Assembly: GCF_033971885.1 (NCBI RefSeq)
Contig: NZ_JALBUS010000008.1
Location: 1-64,000, forward strand
DNA from: Absicoccus intestinalis
GTDB taxonomy: Bacteria > Bacillota_I > Bacilli_A > Erysipelotrichales > Erysipelotrichaceae
Length of the DNA stretch: 64,000 nucleotides
Direction: 5' to 3'
Under the pieces are notes generated by a model. The model searched no databases and was not told where the DNA came from. It saw only the letters and a program-made list of their open reading frames with translations. The position numbers and the translations under genes are program-made. Below are positions 1 through 7,694 of this stretch, in pieces; position 1 is the first letter of the stretch, and the number at the start of each line of letters is the position of its first letter.

Positions 1-263
1 TAATTTAGACTCCAATCTAGAATTTTTTAAAGTTCTTGGAGCAGCTCCAAAAACTCTAATTGAATTCACTAAAATTATCGGAGATTTATTGATGAATTGG
101 AATCCACTGTTTTATCTGACGCTTACCAAGTTTTATCCTACGTCATAAACATTAGTACTACATTGAGCTGTCTCCAATCTGTTAGAATTTTAATTAAACT
201 TCTTGGGACAGCTCATTGTCAAACTTTGCTTTTGTTCAACTTTTAGAATTCATTTTTTGAGAA
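1..263. repeat. Gene-free left edge with an imperfect direct repeat and inverted repeats
   Basis: No start-to-stop gene is visible here. Two imperfect copies of one roughly 40-bp unit lie at about 10-47 and 172-214; both begin with CTCCAATCT, pass through AGAATTTT and end with TTCTTGG.....CAGCTC. The second copy is bounded by a short inverted repeat, TGAGCTGTC near 164 and GACAGCTCA near 207. The first copy contains a small perfect hairpin, TTGGAG-CAG-CTCCAA, at 36-50. A frame on the plus strand is open from 2 to 148 without a start codon and could be the tail of a gene cut by the window edge. Remnants of insertion-sequence ends or a miniature element are the likeliest reading, but no family can be named. 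Confidence 0.4.
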
Positions 264-3200
264 CTATTGGTTAATCTGATGCAAAAGATTACCCGAAAGA
301 TTTATCTTTTCCAAAAATTCTTTTTGCTTATTCAATACATCTTCAAGTGCTAAATCCAATTTATCAAAAATATCTTTCTCTGTGAGTGCATCATTTAACT
401 CAAATGTAGCAGATCTAAACAGGGTCTTCCAAATCCATCCTTCCGTTAATGTCTTGGAACTATCATTAATAATTCGATCATAAAGTGCTTTTTGCTCTGT
501 ATTCAAATTTGTCGAATTCAGACACATTATAATGTAAACAGAATGTCCAGTTTTATTTGTGATTTCAAAGAAATAATGATTATACGTTTTCCAACCACTT
601 AGTTCTTCTGTATCTGGAAGCATTTCAGACATTTCCTTTGTTTTGAAACGTGTGCAAGTTCTACTGCTATGATCGAGATCAACTTGAATAATTCCATCTT
701 CCGTTTTCTTTTTACTCCATTGTCTAGCGTAATAGGCAATTTTTTCTTTTGCAGCGTTGTCAAGGTCATTGTCACCATACCATTCTTCCAATATTGGCAA
801 AATTATATCTAAATATTTTTTGCTCCATTCAGCCTGAAACTTTGTCATGCGAGGCCAATCAGCCTCATTGGTTATACTTACGTTTTTCAAAGAATGAGAA
901 ATCCATGAAGTTTTATATTCATCTGCACGATTCCAAACAAGAGTACTACCAACCGCATCCTCAATCTCATCTTTATGTTCTTTCAAATAGTCAAATGCCG
1001 TTTTGTTTTCATCTGCATTACTCTTGCTCAGATAAAAATCTACTCTAGCTTCATCATAATTGGCAACACAGTTGATACAGAAGCCACTTATTCCGAAAGA
1101 ACCGCAAATCGTGTTTGTTGTATTTGGATGACAGTTTCTAAAGCTTCTAGTATTTGCTTCTTGAATGAGCGGTAAAGCGTATGTCCAATAGCGTTTTCTT
1201 AGATTGAATCGATTGTTATCAGCTATCCTATCCTGTTTTGCATCACGCAAATAAAATATCAGATCCATTGGATCCGCATGAAATTGTACAAATAATCTAC
1301 GAAGAATTGATATTTTCATTGAGGTACTTGTATTTTTTTCCACGTACAGATCTTCATCAATTTTTAAGGGTTGTCTAAGATTATTTGGATCACTAGTGAA
1401 ATAACTACTCAATTCGATAAAATTGCTTGTACTATATGCAAGACTAGAAAGAACCGATTTATCTTTTGAATGTAGGTATTTTACTACATGTTCGAACATG
1501 TCCGCCCAGCTCGATACTGGAGTTTCTAAATTCTGATACCTATACTTGACAATATCACGTCCTTTCAAATCAAAGTCTTCATCATCAAGTGAACAGGAAT
1601 CAAATTCTTTTTCCTTTGGGATAAATGTAGAAGCAGGCATTGGCCATATCTTATTTGTAGCGATTTCGACCATTTCATTACTACGTTCTTGAATTTCATC
1701 TGGTCCCCAATGCTCCTTGGTAGCAATAAGCTGATTCATTCGAAGACCGCTTTTCTTGTATCCACGTTCTGCATCTCGTTTCTCCTCAAATGTTGCATTA
1801 CTCATATTGGAGTTATAAGCAGTAAGAGTAAGATTTCCAAGACGATGAAGCCATTTTGCGTGAATTTCTTCTACTTCTGGTCCAAGAGATTCTATCCAAG
1901 CTGGCGTTAAATGCTGTGGCATGATGTGTTCAATCGAATAAGTTCCATTATCCAATAATGTATAAACATCCTTTGTCTCTAACGTTCCATAATTCTCGAA
2001 TCGTTCAAATAGATAGGCCTTGTATTTTCCTCGCATCTGATAAACAGATTTTATTTCCAATGCCTGTGAAAATTCTTCATCATCAGGGAATCGACCGCTT
2101 TCTTTTTTTGAAAGCAACGTGTAAATAAACTTATCCACATAATCGTTCGTCGTATTATCATATCGAATGACTTCCCGATTAAGATTTAGAAAAACTTTAT
2201 TCAAAGCATTTGTAGGTACATCGCATATGTTCCGTCGGAACAAATAATTTTCTGTAATCAGGAAAATTTGGGTGACATCATCCACAGATAATTTCTGTCC
2301 ATCCTGATTCAATCGCAAAATCTCCATAAAGAATGGTTCTGTAACCGTGATTTCGAGTCGATGTAAACGATACATACAGTCATCAAGTTTCTGACTGTAA
2401 AGACCGCTCTTTCCTGTCATAAGTCTTATATAGATCCTTGCATATTTGACCATATCCTCAAGAAGAGAATTCACTGGAATTTTTTCAGATTCTACATAAT
2501 TCTTGAATGAATGATAAACATTATGAATGGTTGGTGTAATCTGCTGTTTGATACTTAAATAGTCTCTGACAAAACTGCTAACATCGTTCCCCGTACAATC
2601 CTCAATCTTCATCCAATACTTATTAAAATATTCATTTTGCTCTTTGGGTTTAAGTCCCATTAAAATATAGTTTCGAATCTTATCGCCTTCTGTAAGGGCT
2701 AGACCAGTAGAATTTAGGCTTTCAAAAATAAGCTGTGCATTATCATCTCCATCCAATGTAATGCTTATAATCTGTAATTTTCCAATAGCTTCATACAAAC
2801 TATCAACGGGTATTTCTTCTTTTAAAAGTTGATCACAGAAAAAGCGATAATTGATTGTCATGTTTGATGCTAACTCGTACTCCTCTGGATCACCGGCAAT
2901 GAGCTTTTCAAATGCACCACGATCACTTTTTACTGGACGAAGTTTGATTCGATCATCATCTTTTGCCCACTGTGCGATAATGAATCTGTACATTATTTGC
3001 TCATCAAGCCGATCTATTTCAGATTCTATACTTCCTTTCCGAATCAAATTACAAATAGCAAGAAGCAGAAGTGTTACTGTTGTCAGCCGTTGTTGACCAT
3101 CAATTATATGAAATTCAATGTTACTACCATCTGGAACAACTTGTGAAACGATACTTCCAAAGAAATGACTGTTTCTTCCATCAATAACAATTTTCTTCAA

Positions 3201-3323
3201 ATCTTCATACAATTGACGACAATTATCAATCTTCCAGTCATATTTTCGCTGATAAACAGGAATGACATAGCGATTGTTCACACCATCCATAAATCTTAAT
3301 AATTGAGCTTCTGATCCCTTCAT
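264..3323 (-). CDS. DUF262/DUF1524/DUF4268 restriction-like (GmrSD-type) protein
   Basis: A 1019-residue single-chain protein of the GmrSD/DUF262 class, whose studied members act as modification-dependent or phage-defence nucleases in the cytoplasm. The N-terminal DUF262 domain shows IPVYQRKYDW (residues 21-30), FFGSIV (54-59), DGQQRLTT (75-82, nucleotide-binding) and an FESLNSTGLALTEGDKIRNY motif near 200. The DUF1524 nuclease domain follows with IEHIMPQ near 465 and RLGNLTLTAYN about 30 residues later, the His-Me-finger signature. About 740-850 resembles DUF4268, and the last 160 residues form another alpha/beta domain that I cannot name. ATG start with GGAG about 10 nt upstream. It sits alone beside a tRNA 3'-end fragment, which suggests transfer as island cargo. 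The domain calls are secure; the target and biological role are inferred. Confidence 0.85.
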   Translation of the reverse strand: MKGSEAQLLRFMDGVNNRYVIPVYQRKYDWKIDNCRQLYEDLKKIVIDGRNSHFFGSIVSQVVPDGSNIEFHIIDGQQRLTTVTLLLLAICNLIRKGSIESEIDRLDEQIMYRFIIAQWAKDDDRIKLRPVKSDRGAFEKLIAGDPEEYELASNMTINYRFFCDQLLKEEIPVDSLYEAIGKLQIISITLDGDDNAQLIFESLNSTGLALTEGDKIRNYILMGLKPKEQNEYFNKYWMKIEDCTGNDVSSFVRDYLSIKQQITPTIHNVYHSFKNYVESEKIPVNSLLEDMVKYARIYIRLMTGKSGLYSQKLDDCMYRLHRLEITVTEPFFMEILRLNQDGQKLSVDDVTQIFLITENYLFRRNICDVPTNALNKVFLNLNREVIRYDNTTNDYVDKFIYTLLSKKESGRFPDDEEFSQALEIKSVYQMRGKYKAYLFERFENYGTLETKDVYTLLDNGTYSIEHIMPQHLTPAWIESLGPEVEEIHAKWLHRLGNLTLTAYNSNMSNATFEEKRDAERGYKKSGLRMNQLIATKEHWGPDEIQERSNEMVEIATNKIWPMPASTFIPKEKEFDSCSLDDEDFDLKGRDIVKYRYQNLETPVSSWADMFEHVVKYLHSKDKSVLSSLAYSTSNFIELSSYFTSDPNNLRQPLKIDEDLYVEKNTSTSMKISILRRLFVQFHADPMDLIFYLRDAKQDRIADNNRFNLRKRYWTYALPLIQEANTRSFRNCHPNTTNTICGSFGISGFCINCVANYDEARVDFYLSKSNADENKTAFDYLKEHKDEIEDAVGSTLVWNRADEYKTSWISHSLKNVSITNEADWPRMTKFQAEWSKKYLDIILPILEEWYGDNDLDNAAKEKIAYYARQWSKKKTEDGIIQVDLDHSSRTCTRFKTKEMSEMLPDTEELSGWKTYNHYFFEITNKTGHSVYIIMCLNSTNLNTEQKALYDRIINDSSKTLTEGWIWKTLFRSATFELNDALTEKDIFDKLDLALEDVLNKQKEFLEKINLSGNLLHQINQ

Positions 3324-3378
3324 TTGTTAAAACTCCATTCTATTTCTAGTTTCTTCTAAATATTTTGTTTTTTATTTA

Positions 3379-3387
3379 ATTATAACA
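3379..3387 (-). promoter_or_regulatory. Extended -10 promoter of the DUF262 gene
   Basis: Read on the minus strand this is TGT-TATAAT, a consensus -10 with the TG extension. No good -35 is seen. It leaves a leader of about 50 nt before the ATG at 3323, with an SD in place. Confidence 0.5.
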
Positions 3388-3426
3388 GGTTAATTTCTTC
3401 TTATTATGAGAATAAAAAAAACAGCA

Positions 3427-3457
3427 CCGTACTTCGTGCCGTACTAAATGCCGTACT
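3427..3457 (+). repeat. Three CCGTACT iterons at exact 12-bp spacing
   Basis: CCGTACT occurs at 3427, 3439 and 3451, one helical turn plus about 1.5 bp apart, with partly conserved spacers (TTCGTG, AAATG). Such direct repeats next to an attachment site are typical of integrase arm-binding or excisionase sites of prophages and integrative elements. That function is inferred from position, 120 bp from the tRNA fragment. Confidence 0.5.
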
Positions 3458-3578
3458 TGTTAAATGTATGAGAATGTTTAGAATGGCCTGTAACGGTAAA
3501 ACAATAAAACGTGCCTTGTCTGCAAGCCTATAAACGCTTAGAATTGTACACAATCGCAAATCTTATAATTTCTTATTA
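3458..3578. other. Non-coding island margin between iterons and tRNA fragment
   Basis: About 120 bp with no reading frame of note. It lies between the iterons and the tRNA 3'-end fragment. An integrase gene, which often borders such a site, is not present here, so if the element is intact its integrase must be near the other end outside the window. Confidence 0.4.
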
Positions 3579-3594
3579 CCCTCCCAGGACGCCA
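3579..3594 (+). other. tRNA 3'-end fragment with CCA: putative attachment-site copy
   Basis: The 16 bases CCCTCCCAGGACGCCA parse as the 3' half of a T-stem (CCCTC), a 7-nt acceptor strand (CCAGGAC), discriminator G and encoded CCA. No T-loop, anticodon arm or 5' half lies upstream, so this is not a functional tRNA. A rho-independent terminator follows 12 bp later, as expected for the end of a tRNA gene. The simplest reading is the duplicated att core left when an element integrated into a tRNA 3' end; the full tRNA should start GTCCTGG and lie at the other end of the island. Confidence 0.6.
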
Positions 3595-3606
3595 CCTAGA
3601 CTTGAT

Positions 3607-3630
3607 GACCTTCACAGAAGGTCTTTTTTT
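3607..3630 (+). terminator. Rho-independent terminator after the tRNA fragment
   Basis: Perfect 7-bp stem GACCTTC-ACA-GAAGGTC followed by seven T. It probably terminated the tRNA gene whose 3' end remains at 3579-3594. Confidence 0.85.
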
Positions 3631-3640
3631 ATAAATTTCA

Positions 3641-3705
3641 TTGATATCCAATATCAAATACTTCTAGTTCCTCTTTGTATCTTTTCTCGATACGATACTA
3701 TCGAG
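3641..3705 (+). promoter_or_regulatory. Two perfect inverted repeats upstream of the B3/B4 gene
   Basis: TTGATAT-CCA-ATATCAA (3641-3657) and CTCGATA-CGATAC-TATCGAG (3686-3705). The first includes TTGATA, a possible -35; the second ends inside the SD GAGGTGAT of the next gene, so in RNA it could mask the ribosome-binding site. Regulatory role is inferred. Confidence 0.35.
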
Positions 3706-3714
3706 GTGATACAC

Positions 3715-4386
3715 ATGACATTTCAATTTAACGTTACAAAGGAAGTCTTGGATCTTGGTGTCAAAGTAAAAGCCGTTGTCATAGAAGGGATCGATAATAC
3801 CTCCCTTTCTTCGGATTATCTTGCTTATCGAAAAGAAGCTATCCAACAACTTCAACAAAAATATGAAGGCATCAATGCCAAACAAGAAGCCATTGTACAA
3901 GGCTTTTATACCTTACATGATCAGGTAGGGGTTCGTCGTCGCAAGAATCCCCCGGCATCGGAAACTTTGATCAAATTGCTGCAAAAGCGCAACGATCTTC
4001 CTTCCATCAATAAATTGGTGGATATCTACAATATCATTTCTACCGATACGGAATTAGCATTGGGAGCTCATGATATCGATAAGATCGATGGCAACGTCAC
4101 ATTACGACTACAAGATGGGAGTGAACGATTTGTTCCCCTTGGTTTGGATGAACCACAACCTGTCAAGGCTGGTGAATACAGCTATATTGATGATGCCAAT
4201 GAAATCATTTGTCACTTAGAGATTCGTCAAGTCAATAAAACATTGGTCGATGAACATTCCAAAAATATTTATTTCATTATCCAAGGCAATGAAGTTACTT
4301 CCGATGCTTTATTGGAAACGACGGCGCAAAAGCTCATTGATCGTGTGACTCAATTTTGTGGTGGCCAAGGCCAGATCATTTATTGA
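3715..4386 (+). CDS. B3/B4 tRNA-binding-domain protein (COG3382-like)
   Basis: A 223-residue soluble protein that looks like a free-standing B3/B4 domain, the module of the phenylalanyl-tRNA synthetase beta chain that recognises amino acid or tRNA. The sequence includes the family's GVRRRKNPPASETL segment near 80 and the GANDID-like GAHDIDKIDGN stretch about 50 residues later, the core of the domain. No membrane segment. The start is the ATG at 3715 because a strong SD, GAGGTGAT, lies 5 nt upstream; the frame is open further 5' but runs back across the terminator and tRNA fragment, which rules out a longer protein. The last 7 nt overlap the end of the convergent phosphoesterase gene. The precise function is unknown; editing or amino-acid binding is a guess from the domain. 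Confidence 0.75.
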   Translation: MTFQFNVTKEVLDLGVKVKAVVIEGIDNTSLSSDYLAYRKEAIQQLQQKYEGINAKQEAIVQGFYTLHDQVGVRRRKNPPASETLIKLLQKRNDLPSINKLVDIYNIISTDTELALGAHDIDKIDGNVTLRLQDGSERFVPLGLDEPQPVKAGEYSYIDDANEIICHLEIRQVNKTLVDEHSKNIYFIIQGNEVTSDALLETTAQKLIDRVTQFCGGQGQIIY

Positions 4387-4841
4387 TCCAAAAAAACAAT
4401 TTGGGCCGAAATGGTCGTATCCACATCCAAGATGGCATAGCTTGGTGGATTGCCATCACGAGACATCCAGACAGAACCGGGATTTAATAAAAAGATCCCG
4501 GCTTTTTTTTCGATATGACTGCGATGGGTATGACCGTAACATACGATGTCACAAGCATGTCCTTTCGCTAAACGAACGAGCTCCTCTTCTCGATGAAAAA
4601 AAGAACAACGATGGGAATGTTCCATCAATAGACGATGAGTCCCAACGGAAAGAATCCGACGCGTAGGAAATTCACCCCAGAAATCATTATTTCCTAACAC
4701 AAATAACCAGTTCGGATAATTTCGTGGATCTTCACATAGATCACCACAATGCAGAAATAAACTCGCTTCTGGGTGTTGATCATAAATCGTATCTAGAATT
4801 TCATTACTTCCATGTGAATCACTAGCGACAATGATACGCAT
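4380..4841 (-). CDS. YfcE/MJ0936-family metallophosphoesterase
   Basis: A 153-residue calcineurin-like phosphodiesterase. All metal-binding motifs are present: DSHGS (8-12), HCGDL (about 31), GNND (about 50) and GHTHRS (about 102), so it should be an active two-metal enzyme acting on a small phosphodiester or phosphomonoester in the cytoplasm. The family is compact at 150-185 residues and this one is typical. ATG with SD AGGAGG 5 nt upstream, 9 nt after the VanY-like gene. It is the last gene of the cvpA-mutS2-uvrC unit, and its stop overlaps the convergent B3/B4 gene. The substrate cannot be inferred. Confidence 0.85.
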   Translation of the reverse strand: MRIIVASDSHGSNEILDTIYDQHPEASLFLHCGDLCEDPRNYPNWLFVLGNNDFWGEFPTRRILSVGTHRLLMEHSHRCSFFHREEELVRLAKGHACDIVCYGHTHRSHIEKKAGIFLLNPGSVWMSRDGNPPSYAILDVDTTISAQIVFLDQ

Positions 4842-4850
4842 CGTTACCTC

Positions 4851-5897
4851 CTACTCCTGATATTCTTCAAAATCCATTTTTTCCATGGATACATGATTTT
4901 TCCACATTTTGTTGGCCGCTTTTCTGCCAACATAACGCAATACAAAAGGTTGATAAGCCATATTGGTCTCATTTTGTTTCTCTTTTGGATAGCGAATCAC
5001 AAAACCATACCGATACGCATTTTCCTCCAACCACACAATTTGATTTTGTTGACTTTGGGATAAGGATTTGATGGCATTTTCATAATTGTATGTGCCATCA
5101 TCATTCTGATTGGCTTGACAGGCATCGATCCAAACCGTTGGATCGATCAATTGAATGGTATATCCCAGCTGCGCTTCATTTTGTCCAGCTGGCAATTGAA
5201 AACGATTGAGTACCGTCTCTCCATATTGATTTTCCAAGGCAATATAGGATTCATTGATCGTATCATACGATTGATACCCCGATATAGCACTTAAGCTTTC
5301 CCCATTCCACATAGCTTTATAGGCTTCTTGCATCTCGTTCCAATCATCGAGCACATCGGCTTGGATCTGGATGGAATCTTGGGAAACCAAATTGGATGGT
5401 TGATAACGATAAACCGATGTCTTGGAATCCAAGATCAAATATTTATCGGTAGGATCGGATGCTAGGGTCAATTTTTTTGTCGTGGTGGCATCATTTTCAT
5501 AAAAAGTAGTCAGATCCGCATAGGTATAATAGGTCAATAGATCCACTAATTCACTGGATGTAAAATAGTTGGAATACTTATTCACAAAGTTAACGATGTA
5601 CGCATCCGATTCTTTTTGCGTTTTTTTAGCCAAGTGATATTCATTCGCTAAACGAATATTAAAGCCTGGGATCTTGATAAAATCCATAAAAACAGAAGGT
5701 CGGATTTGTTGGGAAATGATATAATCAATATCCCGTGCATCCATATATTCTAAGATCGTTTCCCGATTCTTTTCGGTCGCATACGGATAGCGCGCCAAAG
5801 GATCATACGATTCATTCAATCGATAGAAGCAAGTTCCGGTTAAGATAGCACATAAAACCAACAATAGAATACGTGCCAAAAGTACGTTTCGTTCCAA
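4851..5897 (-). CDS. VanY-fold protein with lost catalytic residues, membrane-anchored
   Basis: A 348-residue protein with an N-terminal membrane anchor (residues 6-25) and a C-terminal domain aligning well with the two intact VanY D,D-carboxypeptidases at 43.3 and 44.5 kb. Where those have SEHQLGLGVDM and EPWHYRYVGKKAA, this one has NEAQLGYTIQL and QPFVLRYVGRKAA: the zinc ligands His, Asp, His become Ala, Gln, Val and the catalytic Glu becomes Gln. The surrounding fold motifs (ISGYQSY, ENAYRYGFVIRYPKEK) are kept, so it is under selection as a protein but cannot hydrolyse peptidoglycan in the usual way. Start is TTG at 5897 with GAGGT 8 nt upstream. It lies between uvrC and the phosphoesterase. 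A binding or regulatory role is inferred. Confidence 0.75.
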   Translation of the reverse strand: MERNVLLARILLLVLCAILTGTCFYRLNESYDPLARYPYATEKNRETILEYMDARDIDYIISQQIRPSVFMDFIKIPGFNIRLANEYHLAKKTQKESDAYIVNFVNKYSNYFTSSELVDLLTYYTYADLTTFYENDATTTKKLTLASDPTDKYLILDSKTSVYRYQPSNLVSQDSIQIQADVLDDWNEMQEAYKAMWNGESLSAISGYQSYDTINESYIALENQYGETVLNRFQLPAGQNEAQLGYTIQLIDPTVWIDACQANQNDDGTYNYENAIKSLSQSQQNQIVWLEENAYRYGFVIRYPKEKQNETNMAYQPFVLRYVGRKAANKMWKNHVSMEKMDFEEYQE

Positions 5898-5922
5898 TAT
5901 TCAATACCTCGCAAGCATTATA

Positions 5923-7680
5923 TCATACTTCATGTAACCTATCATATAAGCTTTGTGCGACCCCTTTTGGCACCACTTGCGCCAATTCATCGATGCTGGC
6001 TTCTTTCATTTTTTTCATGCTTTTGAATGCCCTCATCAAAGCCTTTTTCCTGGCCGGTCCAATCCCTTCTACCGTATCTAAGATGGATTTGGTCATGGAT
6101 TGATTGCGCAGTTTCCGATGATACGAAATCGCAAATCGATGCACTTCATCTTGCATTCTTGTCAATAAAAAAAACAAACTGGATTCTTTTTGTAGAGGAA
6201 TCTCTTCCAACTGATCATTCATTAAAGCTCGGGTATTGTGTTTGTCATCTTTGACCAATCCAGCAATTCGTAAATCTAGATCCAATGCATCCCGAATTTC
6301 TTTGGCTGCTTCAATTTGTTGGGCTCCCCCATCCACCAGTAAGAGATCTGGCATAGGTTTTTGTTCTTTCAACAATCGCACATATCGGCGATAAATCACT
6401 TCTTTCATACTATCCAGATCCGATCGATAGGTATCCAAATGATAGTGACGATATTGATTTTTATCGGGCTTACCATCCACAAATACAACCAAACCACTGA
6501 CATTAAAAGTTCCTGATAAATGACTATTATCAAACAATTCAACCGTATGGATCGGTGCATGGAAAATGGCCGATAATTGGGCATTGGCCTGATCCAATTC
6601 CTTTTGTTTACGAAAAACCAGTTCAAATTTTTGTTCATGGGCTGTTTTGGCATTCTTACAAACCAGATCCACCAAGGTCTTTTTATCCCCGCGCTGTGGA
6701 ATATATACATGAACGCCTAACGTATCTTCTAATATATCGGTTGGCGTGCCTTCTGGCACTAATATTTCTTTGGGAATCAAATTATTTTGGTAATACTGCA
6801 AGATAAAGCTCACAAACGCATCCATCGTCTCTTCGTAGATGGGCATGACCGTAAAATTCCGTCCCAACAGCTTACCATCCCGAATAAAGAATCCTTGTAA
6901 CGAAATATACCCTTTATCTTCATACCATCCAAATACATCTCGATCTTTGCGATCTTTAAAATCAATGATCTGTTTTTCCATGACATGATGAATGGAAGCA
7001 ATCATATCCCGATATTCTTGGGCCTTTTCAAATTGTAAATTTTCACTGGCCACCATCATTTTGTCTTGGAGTTGTTTTATGATGGCATCCGCATCCCCTT
7101 TTAGGAACGCACTGATTTCTTTTCGATACGTAGCCATTTGTTCTTTATCCACTTCATGGATACAAGGACCCAGACATTGATGCATATGATAATACAAACA
7201 AGCCTGTTTAGGAAGGGTACGACATTTACGAATGGGCCAAAGGGTATTGATCAGCTTCACGATTTCATTGGCAGCCCCACTGCTCGGATACGGACCAAAA
7301 TAGGTGTCTTTTTTGGAAGTCACACGCCGGCTTAAACGAACAGCAAAATAATCATCATGCGTCATCACGATATATGGATAGCTTTTATCATCCATCAACA
7401 AAATATTGTAGGGAGGATGATGTTTCTTGATCAAGTTGATTTCCAACAAAAGCGATTCTTTTTCCGAATCCGTCACAATAAATTCAAAATCACGAATGTG
7501 ACTGACCAATCGCGTCGTTTTTTCATTATGGACCCCATGAAAATACGAACGCACTCGATTTTTCAATACCTTGGCTTTCCCCACATATAAGATCTCGCCG
7601 TTTTCATCTTTCATGATGTAACAACCCGGCTGATCCGGCAACAAAGCCAATTTATCTTGTAGATTTTGAGAAATAGCCAT
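5923..7680 (-). CDS. uvrC: Excinuclease ABC subunit C
   Basis: UvrC makes both incisions around bulky DNA lesions in nucleotide excision repair. A 585-residue protein with, in order, the GIY-YIG domain (PGCYIMKDENGEILYVGKAK, about 13-32), the UVR motif binding UvrB (about 195-230), the RNase H-like endonuclease domain (ELFDNSHLSGTFNVSG and LLLVDGGAQQIEAA) and the C-terminal helix-hairpin-helix pair (VEGIGPARKKALM). Of two close ATGs the second (7680) is chosen: the purine-rich GGAAGGG touches the first ATG but is 8 nt from the second. It follows mutS2 by 14 nt, putting two DNA-repair genes in one transcript. Confidence 0.97.
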   Translation of the reverse strand: MAISQNLQDKLALLPDQPGCYIMKDENGEILYVGKAKVLKNRVRSYFHGVHNEKTTRLVSHIRDFEFIVTDSEKESLLLEINLIKKHHPPYNILLMDDKSYPYIVMTHDDYFAVRLSRRVTSKKDTYFGPYPSSGAANEIVKLINTLWPIRKCRTLPKQACLYYHMHQCLGPCIHEVDKEQMATYRKEISAFLKGDADAIIKQLQDKMMVASENLQFEKAQEYRDMIASIHHVMEKQIIDFKDRKDRDVFGWYEDKGYISLQGFFIRDGKLLGRNFTVMPIYEETMDAFVSFILQYYQNNLIPKEILVPEGTPTDILEDTLGVHVYIPQRGDKKTLVDLVCKNAKTAHEQKFELVFRKQKELDQANAQLSAIFHAPIHTVELFDNSHLSGTFNVSGLVVFVDGKPDKNQYRHYHLDTYRSDLDSMKEVIYRRYVRLLKEQKPMPDLLLVDGGAQQIEAAKEIRDALDLDLRIAGLVKDDKHNTRALMNDQLEEIPLQKESSLFFLLTRMQDEVHRFAISYHRKLRNQSMTKSILDTVEGIGPARKKALMRAFKSMKKMKEASIDELAQVVPKGVAQSLYDRLHEV

Positions 7681-7694
7681 ACGCATTCCCTTCC

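Noticed and set aside
2..148. Open plus-strand frame at the left edge (48 codons)
   Set aside because: It has no start, overlaps the duplicated unit, and its sequence matches no family I know; it could be a gene tail but this is not supported.
3415..3440. Minus-strand hairpin with T-tract (GGCAC...GTGCT, T8) as a terminator
   Set aside because: The stem is only 5 bp, no minus-strand gene lies upstream, and the bases are better explained by the CCGTACT iterons.
3511..3714. Longer B3/B4 protein starting upstream
   Set aside because: The extension runs through the tRNA fragment and terminator, and has no SD; the start at 3715 is well supported.
4851..5897. Calling the VanY-like gene a pseudogene
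   Set aside because: The frame is intact, the fold is kept and it has a good SD; only active-site residues changed.
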